From: Agromyces sp. SYSU T00194
GTDB lineage: Bacteria > Actinomycetota > Actinomycetes > Actinomycetales > Microbacteriaceae
NCBI RefSeq assembly: GCF_040496035.1
Contig: NZ_JBEPJZ010000001.1
Coordinates: 1,364,001 to 1,428,000 of the forward strand
Reading direction: 5' to 3'
Length of the DNA: 64,000 nucleotides
Below, in pieces: positions 52,302-60,551 of this stretch. Position 1 is the stretch's first letter. The number at the start of each line of letters is the position of its first letter. The notes under the pieces are model-generated. The model saw nothing but the letters and a program-made list of their open reading frames with translations. It made no database searches and had not been told where the DNA came from. Made by a program: the position numbers and the translations under genes.

Positions 52302-54953
52302 TCAGGCCGCGACGTCGAACTCGTGCGTGCCGCTGCCGACCGCAACGGGCTCCGCGCCGGGCAGCTCCACGGTCGCGGTCGCGCCCGTCGGCACGACGAC
52401 CTGCACGTGCATCCGTCCGTCGTCGATGCGCCAGCCGATCGCCGCGCGCCCGTAGGGCGTCTCGTGCGCGGCCGACGCGTGGGTGAACCCGCCGCCCGGC
52501 TGCGGGGCGAAGCGGATGCGCCGGTAGCCCGGCTCGGCGGCCGCGAGGCCGGCGACCACGCGGTGCATCCAGTCCGCCACGGCGCCGAGCGCGTAGTGGT
52601 TGAACGAGGTCATCGAGCCGGGGTTCACCGTGCCGTCGGGGCGCAGGCTGTCCCAACGCTCCCAGATCGTGGTGCCGCCCTGGCGCACCGCGTACAGCCA
52701 CGACGGCGCGCCCTCCTCGAGGAGGAGGTCGTACGCGGCATCCGCGTGCCCTGTCTCGGTGAGCGCGTCGGAGACGATGGGCGTGCCGACGAAGCCGGTG
52801 GCGATGCGGTGGTCGGCCTCCTCGACCAGCTCGGCGAGGCGTGCGCCCGCGGCATCCCGCAGCGACTCCGGCACGAGGTCGAACGCGATCGCGAGCGCGT
52901 ACGCCGTCTGGGCGTCGCTGGTCATGCGGCCGTCGTCGCCGACGTAGGCGGCGGTGAACGCGGCGCGCACCGAGGCCGCGAGCGCGTCGAACCGCGCCGC
53001 GTCGTCGGCCAGCCCGAGCACCTCGGCGGTGCGCGCGAGCCGCTCCGCCGAGCGGGCGAAGTACGCCGTCGCGACGAGGTAGCGGTCGGTGCGGGCATCG
53101 GCCGGGTCGTGCGGGGGAGCGGCCGGGTCGAGCCAGTCGCCCAGCTGGAAGCCGCCCTCCCAGAGGCGGTTCTCGCCGGCGAGCCGCTCCTGCAGCTCGA
53201 CCCACGCCTTCGCACTCTCGTACTGGCGGCGGAGGATTCCGGCGTCGGCGAACCGCTCGTAGAGCGTCCACGGCGTGATGGCCGCGACGTCGCCCCAGGC
53301 GGCGCCGGGCTGGATGGGCGTCCACATGCGCTGCGCGGGGATGACCGGCACGTACCAGGGCACGGTGCCGTCGGGCAGCTGCTCGAGCGCGACGTCCTTC
53401 AGCCAGCCCGAGAGCATGCCCGACACGTCGTAGAGGAACGACGCGGTCGGCGCGAAGACCTGGATGTCGCCGGTCCAGCCGACCCGCTCGTCGCGCTGCG
53501 GGCAGTCGGTGGGGATGTCGAGGAAGTTGCCGCGCATGCTCCACACGACGTTCTCGTGCAGCCGGTTCACGAGCGGGTTCGACGAGTCGAACCAGCCGGT
53601 GCGCTCCATGTCGGTGTGGTAGACCCGGGCGACGATGTCGCCGTTCGCGACGGCCGCGTCGAGGTCGCCGGGCCAGCCCGACACCTCGGCGTAGCGGAAC
53701 CCGTGGAACGTGAACCGCGGCTCCCACTCCTCGGCCTCGCGACCGGCGAGCACGTACTCGTCGGTCGACTTCGCCGAGCGCAGCGGCCGGGTGTAGATCT
53801 CGCCCTCCTGCAGCACCTCCGCGGTGCGCAGCGCGACCCGGTCGCCGGATGCCCCGCGCACGCGGATCCGCATGCGCCCGACGAGGTTCTGGCCGAAGTC
53901 GAGCACCCGGGCGCCCGACGGGGTCGTGAGCACCTCGACCGGGGCGACCTCCTCGGTGCAGCGCACGGGCGGGCCGTCGGGCGCGACGAGCGTCGCCGGG
54001 TCGCGGCGGGCGGCGACCACGTGGCCCCAGGCGGAGTCGTCGAAGCCCGGGCTCGACCAGCCGGCCTCCTCGAGCCGGGCGTCGTGCAACTCTCCGTCGT
54101 AGTTGCCGGTGCGCACGATGGGGCTCGGCGCGGCGCGCCACGAGTCGTCGGTGGCGACGGTCTCGGTGCTGCCGTCGGCGTAGCGCAGCTCGAGCTGGGC
54201 GAGCAGCGACAGGTCGCTGCCGTAGAGGTTGCGGAAGCCGGTGTCCCACCCGATGCGGCCGCGGTACCAGCCGTCGCCGAGCCAGGAGCCGATGGCGTTC
54301 TCGCCCTCGGCGACGAGGCCGGTCACGTCGTAGGTGAGGTAGCGGAGGCGCTCGCGGTAGGGGGTCCAGCCGGGCGACATCGCGTCGTCGCCCACGCGTC
54401 GGCCGTTCAGCTCGACCTCGTACAGGCCGTGCGCGGTCACGTAGAGGCGCGCGGCCACGAGACCGGGGCGTGCGGTGAACGCGCGACGCACGATCGACGG
54501 GCGGCGCTCCTCGGCGAGCGGGTCCTCCTGCCGGGCAGAGCCCACGGGGTAGGCGATCCAGTCGGATGCCTCGAGCAGGCCGGCCTCGACGATGCCGGGC
54601 TCGCTCCACCCGGAGCGGCTGCCGTCGGTGCCGGTGACGCGCACGCGCACCCTCGCGCGCTCGCGCGAGGCGAGCGCGGCGACCGGCCAGGGCACGAGCA
54701 CCTGCGCGTCGCCGGGGATGGGGTCGGAGGTCCACCCGGCGGCGTGGTCGGCGTGCGCGACGGCGCCCGCCGTGCCGGCGCCCGCCGTGCCGGCGACGCC
54801 GTCGGCCCCGTCGCGTTCGACGTGCAGTTCGTAGGCGGCCTGGGTCCACCCGTCGGGGGCCTGCGTCTTCCACGACAGGCGCGGTTCGGGGGTGCCGATC
54901 CCGAGCGCCTCGCGGTGGTGCTCGAAGGTGGGGGCAGCGACGTCGATGCTCAT
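52302..54953 (-). CDS. Alpha-L-rhamnosidase, GH78 (second copy)
   Basis: An 883-residue GH78 enzyme without signal peptide. N-terminal domains: PRLSWKTQAPDGWTQAAYEL, then LYVTAHGLYEVELNGRRVGDD and WTPYRERL. Catalytic domain: IPTDCPQRDERVGWTGDIQVF with Asp483, Asp488 and Glu489, then LGDWLDPAAPPHDP. C-terminal beta domain: GGFTHASAAHETPYGRAAIGW. It is related to but clearly diverged from the first copy and lacks its extra tail, so the two probably act on different linkages. Start 54953 has caggag at good spacing. A small Gly/Ala/Thr repeat near residues 55-65 comes from a 15-base duplication. Confidence 0.94.
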   Translation of the reverse strand: MSIDVAAPTFEHHREALGIGTPEPRLSWKTQAPDGWTQAAYELHVERDGADGVAGTAGAGTAGAVAHADHAAGWTSDPIPGDAQVLVPWPVAALASRERARVRVRVTGTDGSRSGWSEPGIVEAGLLEASDWIAYPVGSARQEDPLAEERRPSIVRRAFTARPGLVAARLYVTAHGLYEVELNGRRVGDDAMSPGWTPYRERLRYLTYDVTGLVAEGENAIGSWLGDGWYRGRIGWDTGFRNLYGSDLSLLAQLELRYADGSTETVATDDSWRAAPSPIVRTGNYDGELHDARLEEAGWSSPGFDDSAWGHVVAARRDPATLVAPDGPPVRCTEEVAPVEVLTTPSGARVLDFGQNLVGRMRIRVRGASGDRVALRTAEVLQEGEIYTRPLRSAKSTDEYVLAGREAEEWEPRFTFHGFRYAEVSGWPGDLDAAVANGDIVARVYHTDMERTGWFDSSNPLVNRLHENVVWSMRGNFLDIPTDCPQRDERVGWTGDIQVFAPTASFLYDVSGMLSGWLKDVALEQLPDGTVPWYVPVIPAQRMWTPIQPGAAWGDVAAITPWTLYERFADAGILRRQYESAKAWVELQERLAGENRLWEGGFQLGDWLDPAAPPHDPADARTDRYLVATAYFARSAERLARTAEVLGLADDAARFDALAASVRAAFTAAYVGDDGRMTSDAQTAYALAIAFDLVPESLRDAAGARLAELVEEADHRIATGFVGTPIVSDALTETGHADAAYDLLLEEGAPSWLYAVRQGGTTIWERWDSLRPDGTVNPGSMTSFNHYALGAVADWMHRVVAGLAAAEPGYRRIRFAPQPGGGFTHASAAHETPYGRAAIGWRIDDGRMHVQVVVPTGATATVELPGAEPVAVGSGTHEFDVAA

Positions 54954-55019
54954 GGAGTCTCCTGGTGCGGGGCGTTCCGCGTCGGTGCGGAGCCGGGTCG
55001 AGCCCATCATGCCAGTGAA

Positions 55020-55033
55020 TTGACACGTTTCAA
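55020..55033. promoter_or_regulatory. Divergent promoter region with LacI-type operator
   Basis: ttgaca (55020-55025, plus strand -35) overlaps the operator tgacacgtttca (55021-55032). On the minus strand TTGAAA (55033-55028) is a possible -35 for the rhamnosidase gene. One bound repressor could control both the second rhamnosidase and the SDR gene. Confidence 0.55.
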
Positions 55034-55077
55034 AACGTACGGGAGGATTGATGCGATCAATCGACGAGGGAGTCACG

Positions 55078-55947
55078 ATGCGCATCGCCGTCACGGGCAG
55101 TTCCGGCAAGCTCGGACGGGCGACCGTCGAGCGCCTCCGCGCCGACGGGCACCAGGTCCTCGGGCTCGACATCGTGGGCGCCCCGGGCTTCGGATTCACG
55201 CGCGTCGACCTCCAGGACTACGGGCAGGTGCTCGACGCCCTCCTCGGCGTGACCGCCCGGCACGAGGGCCTCGATGCGCTGGTGCACCTCGCGGCGCTGC
55301 CGGTCAACGGGCTGGTGCCGGATGCCGCGACCTTCACCAACAACGTCACCGCGACCTTCCACGTGCTGCACGGCGCCGTGCGTGCCGGCATCGACACGAT
55401 CGTCACCGCATCGAGCATCACCGCGATGGGCTTCCCCGACTTCGCGCACCTCGAGTCGCTCCCGGTCGACGAGACGACCACCGAGGCGAACAACACCTAC
55501 GCCCTCGGCAAGGTCGCCGAGGAGGCGATCTCCGCGCAGCTCGTGGGCTGGCGCGCGGGCCTCAGCATCACCGCGCTGCGCTTCACGAACGTGGTCGACC
55601 CCGACGAGTACGGCTCGTTCGAGCGGGCGGGCGACCCCGAGTACCGTCGCGACCTCCTGCACAGCTACGTCGACTCGCGCGACGGCGCGACCGCCGTCGC
55701 CCTGGCGCTGCGCCATGCGGAGCCCGGCTTCGAGGTCTACAACGTCGCCGCCCCGGACACAGGCATGACGGTGCCGACCGCCGAGCTGGTCGCGCGCCAC
55801 TACCCCGACGTGCCCCTCGCGAAGGAGCTCGGCGAGTTCGAGACGCTCATGTGCATCGACAAGGCGCGCGACCGGCTCGGCTTCGCGCCCGCCTACCTCT
55901 GGCGCGACGAGTACGCCCGCTGGCGGGCCGAGCAGGCGCGTTCATGA
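55078..55947 (+). CDS. NAD-dependent epimerase/dehydratase family (uronate-dehydrogenase-like SDR)
   Basis: A 289-residue extended SDR. Gly motif GSSGKLG at residues 7-13, LDALVHLAALPV, ITASSI-like region VTASSITAMG, and the catalytic Tyr141/Lys145 in NNTYALGKVAEE. It is short for an epimerase and most like sugar-oxidising members (uronate dehydrogenase type), which oxidise C1 of a sugar to a lactone. It faces the second rhamnosidase across an LacI site and is convergent with an SMP-30 lactonase. I infer a sugar (perhaps apiose or rhamnose) 1-dehydrogenase; a nucleotide-sugar epimerase is less likely. Confidence 0.82.
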   Translation: MRIAVTGSSGKLGRATVERLRADGHQVLGLDIVGAPGFGFTRVDLQDYGQVLDALLGVTARHEGLDALVHLAALPVNGLVPDAATFTNNVTATFHVLHGAVRAGIDTIVTASSITAMGFPDFAHLESLPVDETTTEANNTYALGKVAEEAISAQLVGWRAGLSITALRFTNVVDPDEYGSFERAGDPEYRRDLLHSYVDSRDGATAVALALRHAEPGFEVYNVAAPDTGMTVPTAELVARHYPDVPLAKELGEFETLMCIDKARDRLGFAPAYLWRDEYARWRAEQARS

Positions 55948-55970
55948 GACCCGCTCCGCGAACGCGGGCG

Positions 55971-56849
55971 TCAGCGCGCGGCGGTCGTGAGCGTCGCGAC
56001 CCGGTACAGGCTCGACGTCGCGGTGATGAACAGGTCGCGGCCGTCGTCGCCGCCGAAGGTCACGTTCGAGACCACCTCCGGCACCTTGACGTGGTGCAGG
56101 TGGCGGCCGCCCGGGGTGTAGACGTGCACGCCGTCCGCGGCCGACGTCCAGACGCGGCCCTCGACATCGATGGCGAACCCGTCGGAGACGCCCGCCGGCA
56201 CCCGCGTGAACGGTGCGCCGGGGCCGGTGACCCGAACGCCGTCCGTCGGGTACGCGTGGATGTGCGCCTCGGCCTCGTGCCCCTGCAGCGCGCCGGTGTC
56301 CGACACGTAGAGCACCGACTCGTCGGGCGAGAAGCCGATGCCGTTCGGGTGCACGAGGTCGGTCACGACCGCCTCGGCGACGCCCGTCGCCGGGTCGACG
56401 CGGAAGACGAAGCATCCGTCGTACTCCTGGGGGGCCGGGTGCCCCTCGCGACCGCTCGGGTCGAGTCCGTACGGCGGGTCGGTGAACCAGATCGCCCCGT
56501 CGGATGCCACCGCCACGTCGTTCGGGGAGTTGAAGCGCCCCTGCGCCCAGCGCCCGACGACCGTCTCGGGGCCGTTCGCCCCCTCGCGCTCGATCGCGCG
56601 CCGGCCGTGGCTGCACTGCACCACCCGACCCTCGAGGTCGAGGGTCCGCCCGTTCGTGTACTCCGCACCGTCGCGGAACACGCTCATCTCGCCGGTCGCG
56701 GCGTCCCACTCGACGATGCGGTCGTTGGGGATGTCGCTCCAGCGCAGGCGCCGTCGGTCGGGCAGCCACAGCGGGCCCTCGCTCCAGACGCAGCCCGTCG
56801 CGAGCTGCTCCGGCTTCGCGCCGCCGGCGATGAGTCCGATTCCGGTCAT
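55971..56849 (-). CDS. SMP-30/gluconolactonase/LRE family sugar lactonase
   Basis: A 292-residue six-bladed propeller. Family metal-site residues are visible: Glu24 in VWSEGPLW, the Asn in RFNSPNDVAVASDGAIWFTDPPYGL, the Asn in LVHPNGIGFSPDESVLYVSDT, and the Asp in VSDGFAIDVEGRVWTS. It opens sugar lactones. Together with the neighbouring SDR it could form an oxidation pair making a sugar acid from a free sugar, for example apionate from apiose. It ends 24 bases from the SDR stop. Confidence 0.88.
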   Translation of the reverse strand: MTGIGLIAGGAKPEQLATGCVWSEGPLWLPDRRRLRWSDIPNDRIVEWDAATGEMSVFRDGAEYTNGRTLDLEGRVVQCSHGRRAIEREGANGPETVVGRWAQGRFNSPNDVAVASDGAIWFTDPPYGLDPSGREGHPAPQEYDGCFVFRVDPATGVAEAVVTDLVHPNGIGFSPDESVLYVSDTGALQGHEAEAHIHAYPTDGVRVTGPGAPFTRVPAGVSDGFAIDVEGRVWTSAADGVHVYTPGGRHLHHVKVPEVVSNVTFGGDDGRDLFITATSSLYRVATLTTAAR

Positions 56850-57002
56850 GGCCGTTCCCTCCGACCCCGTTGCCTGCCGATCCGCCGCCGTCGGCGGACC
56901 GCGAGCCCGTCCGGCATCCCCGTCGGTTCGCGCTCGATGTCAGCGTAGCCCCGCGTGCCGCACCCCCGCCCGCCCGACCACCTCATCGACGAGAGGACCC
57001 GC

Positions 57003-58511
57003 ATGCACCCCCGCTTCGCCCCCCTGGAACTCGCCTTCACCGGTCCCGCAGTGCCGATCCCCGCCGACGTCGAGCCGCTGCGCGTGCGCTTCGCCCACGC
57101 CGACGGCGGCACGGTCGACGTGCCCGGCTTCTGGGACGGCGGCGACCGCTACGTCGTGCGCTTCGCGCCCGGGCTCGAGGGTGGATGGAGCTGGCGGAGC
57201 ACGTCGGACGCGCCGGCACTGCACGATCGCGAGGGCGCGTTCGAGGTCGGCCCCGCGGCATCCGGCGAGCACGGCCCGGTGCGCATCGCCGGCCGGTACC
57301 ACTTCGCCCACGCCGACGGCACGCCGTTCCGCCCGGTCGGCGCCACCGTCTACAACTGGCTCCACCAGGAGGAGCCGCTGTTCACGCAGACCGTCGAGGC
57401 GGTCGCCGCTGCCGGCATGAACAAGCTGCGGTTCATGGTCTTCCCGCAGGCGGGCGGGTACGTCGAGCACTTCCCCGAACTGCTGCCGTTCGAGCGCGAC
57501 GCCGACGGCGCCTGGGACGTCGCCCGGCCGGTGCCGCAGTTCTTCCGACGCCTCGAGGGCGCCGTCCGCACGCTCGGCGCCGCGGGCATCCAGGCCGAGG
57601 TGCTCGTGTACAACGCGTACGACTACGGCCGGTTCGGACTCGACGGGCTGACCGAGGAGCAGGACGCCGCCTACCTCCGGTACCTCGTGGCGCGCCTGTC
57701 GGCGTTCCCGAACGTGTGGTGGTCGCTGTGCAACGAGTTCGACCAGATCGACCGGCCCGACGAGCGGTGGGATGCGGCGGGGGTGCGCCTCGCCGGGCTC
57801 GACCCGTACGACCACCCGCGGTCCATCCACAACCTCGTGCGGCTGTTCGACCACAACCGGCCGTGGGTGACCCACGCCTCGCTGCAGCTCGGTCAGGCGA
57901 CCGAGGACTTCGGGCGCGCCTCGCTGTTCCGCGACGCCTACCGCAAGCCGGTCGTGCTCGACGAGATCAAGTACGAGGGCGACGTGCCCGACCGCTGGGG
58001 GCACCTGGGCGCCGAGGAACTCGTCCACCAGTTCTGGATCACGACGGTCTCGGGCTGCTACGCGTCCCACGGCGAGAGCTTCGTGATCCCGTCGGGCAGC
58101 CTGCACATCGTCGAGGGCGGTCCGTTCGTCGGGCAGAGCCCCGCCCGACTCGGCTTCCTGCGCGGCATCCTCGACGACGTGGACGGGGCCGGCCTCGACC
58201 CGATCGACAACTGGTGGGACGACGCATTCGTCGCGGGCGTCGACGGGCGCACCTACCTGCAGTACCTCGGGCGCAGCGCGCCCGAGGAGTGGGCCTTCCG
58301 CCTGCCGATCGGGTGGCGCGGCGTGCAGCTGGCGGTCGGCGACCGGTTCGAGGTCGACGTGATCGACACCTGGAACATGACCGTGACGCCGGTGGGACGC
58401 GTCTTCGAGCTCGACGAGGTGGCGAAGAACGACGCCTACGCGCGGGGCGCCCGACCGGTCGCGTTGCCGGCGGGCGAGGCGCTCGCGCTGCGGGTGCGCC
58501 GCGTCGGCTGA
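57003..58511 (+). CDS. DUF5060/DUF4038 glycoside hydrolase, putative apiosidase
   Basis: A 502-residue cytoplasmic protein. Order: DUF5060 beta domain (about 5-80, VDVPGFWDGGDRYVVRFAPGLEG), DUF4038 TIM barrel (about 95-385, now named apiosidase-like after GH140), and a C-terminal beta domain (about 410-500, DUF5605-like). Acidic candidates for catalysis are Glu245 in WWSLCNEFDQ and Glu321 in VVLDEIKYEGD. GH140 cleaves the apiose link of rhamnogalacturonan-II. The nearby apionate-type operon and rhamnosidases support an apiosidase role, but the family is broad and this is inference. Start 57003 has gagagga upstream. Its 3' end overlaps the convergent MFS gene by 76 bases. Confidence 0.75.
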   Translation: MHPRFAPLELAFTGPAVPIPADVEPLRVRFAHADGGTVDVPGFWDGGDRYVVRFAPGLEGGWSWRSTSDAPALHDREGAFEVGPAASGEHGPVRIAGRYHFAHADGTPFRPVGATVYNWLHQEEPLFTQTVEAVAAAGMNKLRFMVFPQAGGYVEHFPELLPFERDADGAWDVARPVPQFFRRLEGAVRTLGAAGIQAEVLVYNAYDYGRFGLDGLTEEQDAAYLRYLVARLSAFPNVWWSLCNEFDQIDRPDERWDAAGVRLAGLDPYDHPRSIHNLVRLFDHNRPWVTHASLQLGQATEDFGRASLFRDAYRKPVVLDEIKYEGDVPDRWGHLGAEELVHQFWITTVSGCYASHGESFVIPSGSLHIVEGGPFVGQSPARLGFLRGILDDVDGAGLDPIDNWWDDAFVAGVDGRTYLQYLGRSAPEEWAFRLPIGWRGVQLAVGDRFEVDVIDTWNMTVTPVGRVFELDEVAKNDAYARGARPVALPAGEALALRVRRVG

Positions 58512-59980
58512 CCGGCGCCGCCGGGCGGCACGTGGCAGCCCTCGCCGTGCGGCCTGGGGGCCGGCGGCTCGTCGCGGCCGAGCTTCGGCAGCGGGATCGG
58601 CGAGGTGAGCGCGACCTCCTCGGAGAACTCCTCGGGGGCCGGCGGGTTGGCCGCCACGACCGCGACCGGGCTGGTGATCGCGGGCACCGGCTGGCGCACG
58701 CCGTCGACCAGGCCCGGGGCATCCGGCAGCCGTCGACCGGCGTGGGTCACGGCCACCCCCCAGCGCGCCTCGGGGTGGCGCACGACCCGCAGGCCCCGCG
58801 CGACGATCATCCAGCCGAGGCCGATGCCGCACGCGACGACCGCGGCGACGGATGCGGCGCCCAGCGCCCAGCGCGGGCCGAGCTCGTTCGCGATCCAGCC
58901 CACGATGGGCGCACCCACGGGCGTGCCGCCCATCAGGATCGCCATGTAGAGGGCCATGACCCGACCGCGCACGTCGGGGTCGGTGGTGGTCTGCACGAAG
59001 CCGTTGGCCGTCGTGAGCAGCGTCACCGCGGTGAAGCCGATGAGGATCGTGGACGCCGCGAAGCTCCAGTACGTCGGCATGACCGCCGAGACGAGCGCAG
59101 CGACGGCGAAGAGCCCGGTCGCGGCGATGATGACCCGCAGCCGGGCGCGGTCGCGCCGGGCGGCGAGGAGCGCGCCCGTCAGCGAGCCGATCGCGAGGAT
59201 CGACGAGAGCACCCCGTACTCGCCGGCGCCGCGGCCGAACTCCACGGCCATCGTCGACGAGAAGATCGGGAAGTTCATGCCGAACGCGCCCATGATGAAC
59301 ACCATCGTGAACACCACGACCAGGTCGGGGCGTCCGCGCACGTAGCGGAATCCCGCGGCGAGGTCGCCGCGTCCCCGCGCGCGCCGGAGGCGGGGCCGGA
59401 GCTGGTCGGTCCGCAGCGCGGCCAGCGCGCCCAGCACGGCGAGGAAGGTGACGGCGTTCACCACGAACACCCACCCCGAGCCGATCAGCACGATGAGGAA
59501 GCCCGCGAGGGCGGGCCCGATGAGGCGCGCCGCGTTGAACGACGCCGAGTTCAGCGCGACCGCGTTGGACATGTTGTGCTCGGCGACGAGGTCGGCGACG
59601 AAGGTCTGCCGCGCCGGCGCGTCGATCGCGTTGATGATGCCGAGGCCGAGCGCGAATGCGTAGAGGTGCCAGATCGAGGCGTGGCCGAAGATGAGCAGCA
59701 GGCCGAGCGCCAGGCCGAGCAGCATGAGCGCGGTCTGGGTGAGCATGAGGATCTTCCGCCGGTCGAACCGGTCGGCGATGAGGCCCGTGATCGGCACCAG
59801 CACGAGCTGCGGGCCGAACTGCAGCGCCATGGTGACGCCCACGGCGACCGCGTCGTTGTCGGTCAGCTCGGTGAGGACGACCCAGTTCTGGGTGGTGGCC
59901 TGCATCCAGCTGCCGATGTTCGACACGAGTGCTCCGATGAACCAGAGCCGGTAGTTGACGCTCGAGAGCGATCGGAACAT
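58436..59980 (-). CDS. MFS transporter (EntS/TMS-like exporter) with long C-terminal tail
   Basis: A 514-residue 12-helix MFS protein of the EntS-like type: NYRLWFIGALVSNIGSWMQ, QFGPQLVLVPITGLIADRFDRRK (motif A), AIDAPARQTFVADLV and VRGRVMALYMAILMGGTPVGAP. Residues about 410-514 form a cytoplasmic tail rich in Pro, Ala and Arg; its last 25 codons lie antisense to the end of the glycosidase gene. It is five bases after the MarR gene, so the pair is an operon and it is likely an efflux pump under MarR control. Confidence 0.88.
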   Translation of the reverse strand: MFRSLSSVNYRLWFIGALVSNIGSWMQATTQNWVVLTELTDNDAVAVGVTMALQFGPQLVLVPITGLIADRFDRRKILMLTQTALMLLGLALGLLLIFGHASIWHLYAFALGLGIINAIDAPARQTFVADLVAEHNMSNAVALNSASFNAARLIGPALAGFLIVLIGSGWVFVVNAVTFLAVLGALAALRTDQLRPRLRRARGRGDLAAGFRYVRGRPDLVVVFTMVFIMGAFGMNFPIFSSTMAVEFGRGAGEYGVLSSILAIGSLTGALLAARRDRARLRVIIAATGLFAVAALVSAVMPTYWSFAASTILIGFTAVTLLTTANGFVQTTTDPDVRGRVMALYMAILMGGTPVGAPIVGWIANELGPRWALGAASVAAVVACGIGLGWMIVARGLRVVRHPEARWGVAVTHAGRRLPDAPGLVDGVRQPVPAITSPVAVVAANPPAPEEFSEEVALTSPIPLPKLGRDEPPAPRPHGEGCHVPPGGAGQPTRRTRSASASPAGNATGRAPRA

Positions 59981-59985
59981 GGCAC

Positions 59986-60411
59986 TCAACGGGTGACGAT
60001 CTCCTCCATCAGTTCGACGGCCCGCGCGAGTACCGCGCGGTCCTCCTTCGGCAGTTCCTTCACGCGGGCGGCGAGCCACGCGTCGCGCTTGCTCACCGTC
60101 TCGCTCACCACGGTCGTGCCGGCGTCGGTCAGCGCGATGTTCGTCTTGCGCCCGTCGTCGGGGTCCGCCGACCGCTCGACGTAGCCGGAGTCCTGCAGGC
60201 AGTTCACGGTGCGGTTCATCGACGGCGCCGAGACGCGCTCGCGATCGGCCAGCTCGGTGAGCGTGTGCGCACCGTTCAGGTACAGGCCCGCGAGCACGGC
60301 GAACTGGCCGTCGCTCATGCCATCGTCGGCCTTCTGGGCCCGCAGCCGACGGGCGAGCCGGAACACCGCCAGCCGCAGGTCCGAGCCCTGTTCCGCGATG
60401 GTCTTCTGCAC
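59986..60411 (-). CDS. MarR family transcriptional repressor
   Basis: A 141-residue MarR protein. The winged helix (about 35-95) reads FAVLAGLYLNGAHTLTELADRERVSAPSMNRTVNCLQDSGYVERSADPDDGRKTNIALT, interrupted only by normal family variation. It starts at GTG 60411 with TAGGCT eight bases upstream (leaderless type). It precedes the MFS exporter with a five-base gap, and a palindrome overlaps its promoter, so it most likely represses itself and the exporter. Confidence 0.9.
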   Translation of the reverse strand: MQKTIAEQGSDLRLAVFRLARRLRAQKADDGMSDGQFAVLAGLYLNGAHTLTELADRERVSAPSMNRTVNCLQDSGYVERSADPDDGRKTNIALTDAGTTVVSETVSKRDAWLAARVKELPKEDRAVLARAVELMEEIVTR

Positions 60412-60419
60412 GAACGCTT

Positions 60420-60437
60420 AGCCTAGCTCATTAGGCT
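60420..60437 (-). promoter_or_regulatory. MarR operator overlapping its -10 box
   Basis: Arms agccta (60420-60425) and taggct (60432-60437) are exact complements around gctcat. On the minus strand the first arm reads TAGGCT and forms the -10 box eight bases before the GTG start. Outer bases ttagc...gctaa extend the symmetry roughly. Confidence 0.6.
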
Positions 60438-60551
60438 TGCTAAGGAAACCCGGCGTGCGGGCGCCAAGGGTACCGGGCCGGGTCAACCCCCGGCGCGCAA
60501 CCTGCGACCATCGGTAACATCGCCGTAACCACTCCCTGAGAGGCTGCACCA

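Noticed and set aside
56870..60184. Plus-strand open frame of about 1100 codons
   Set aside because: It runs across the glycosidase in another frame and then antisense to the MFS and MarR genes; the composition is low-complexity and no domain appears.
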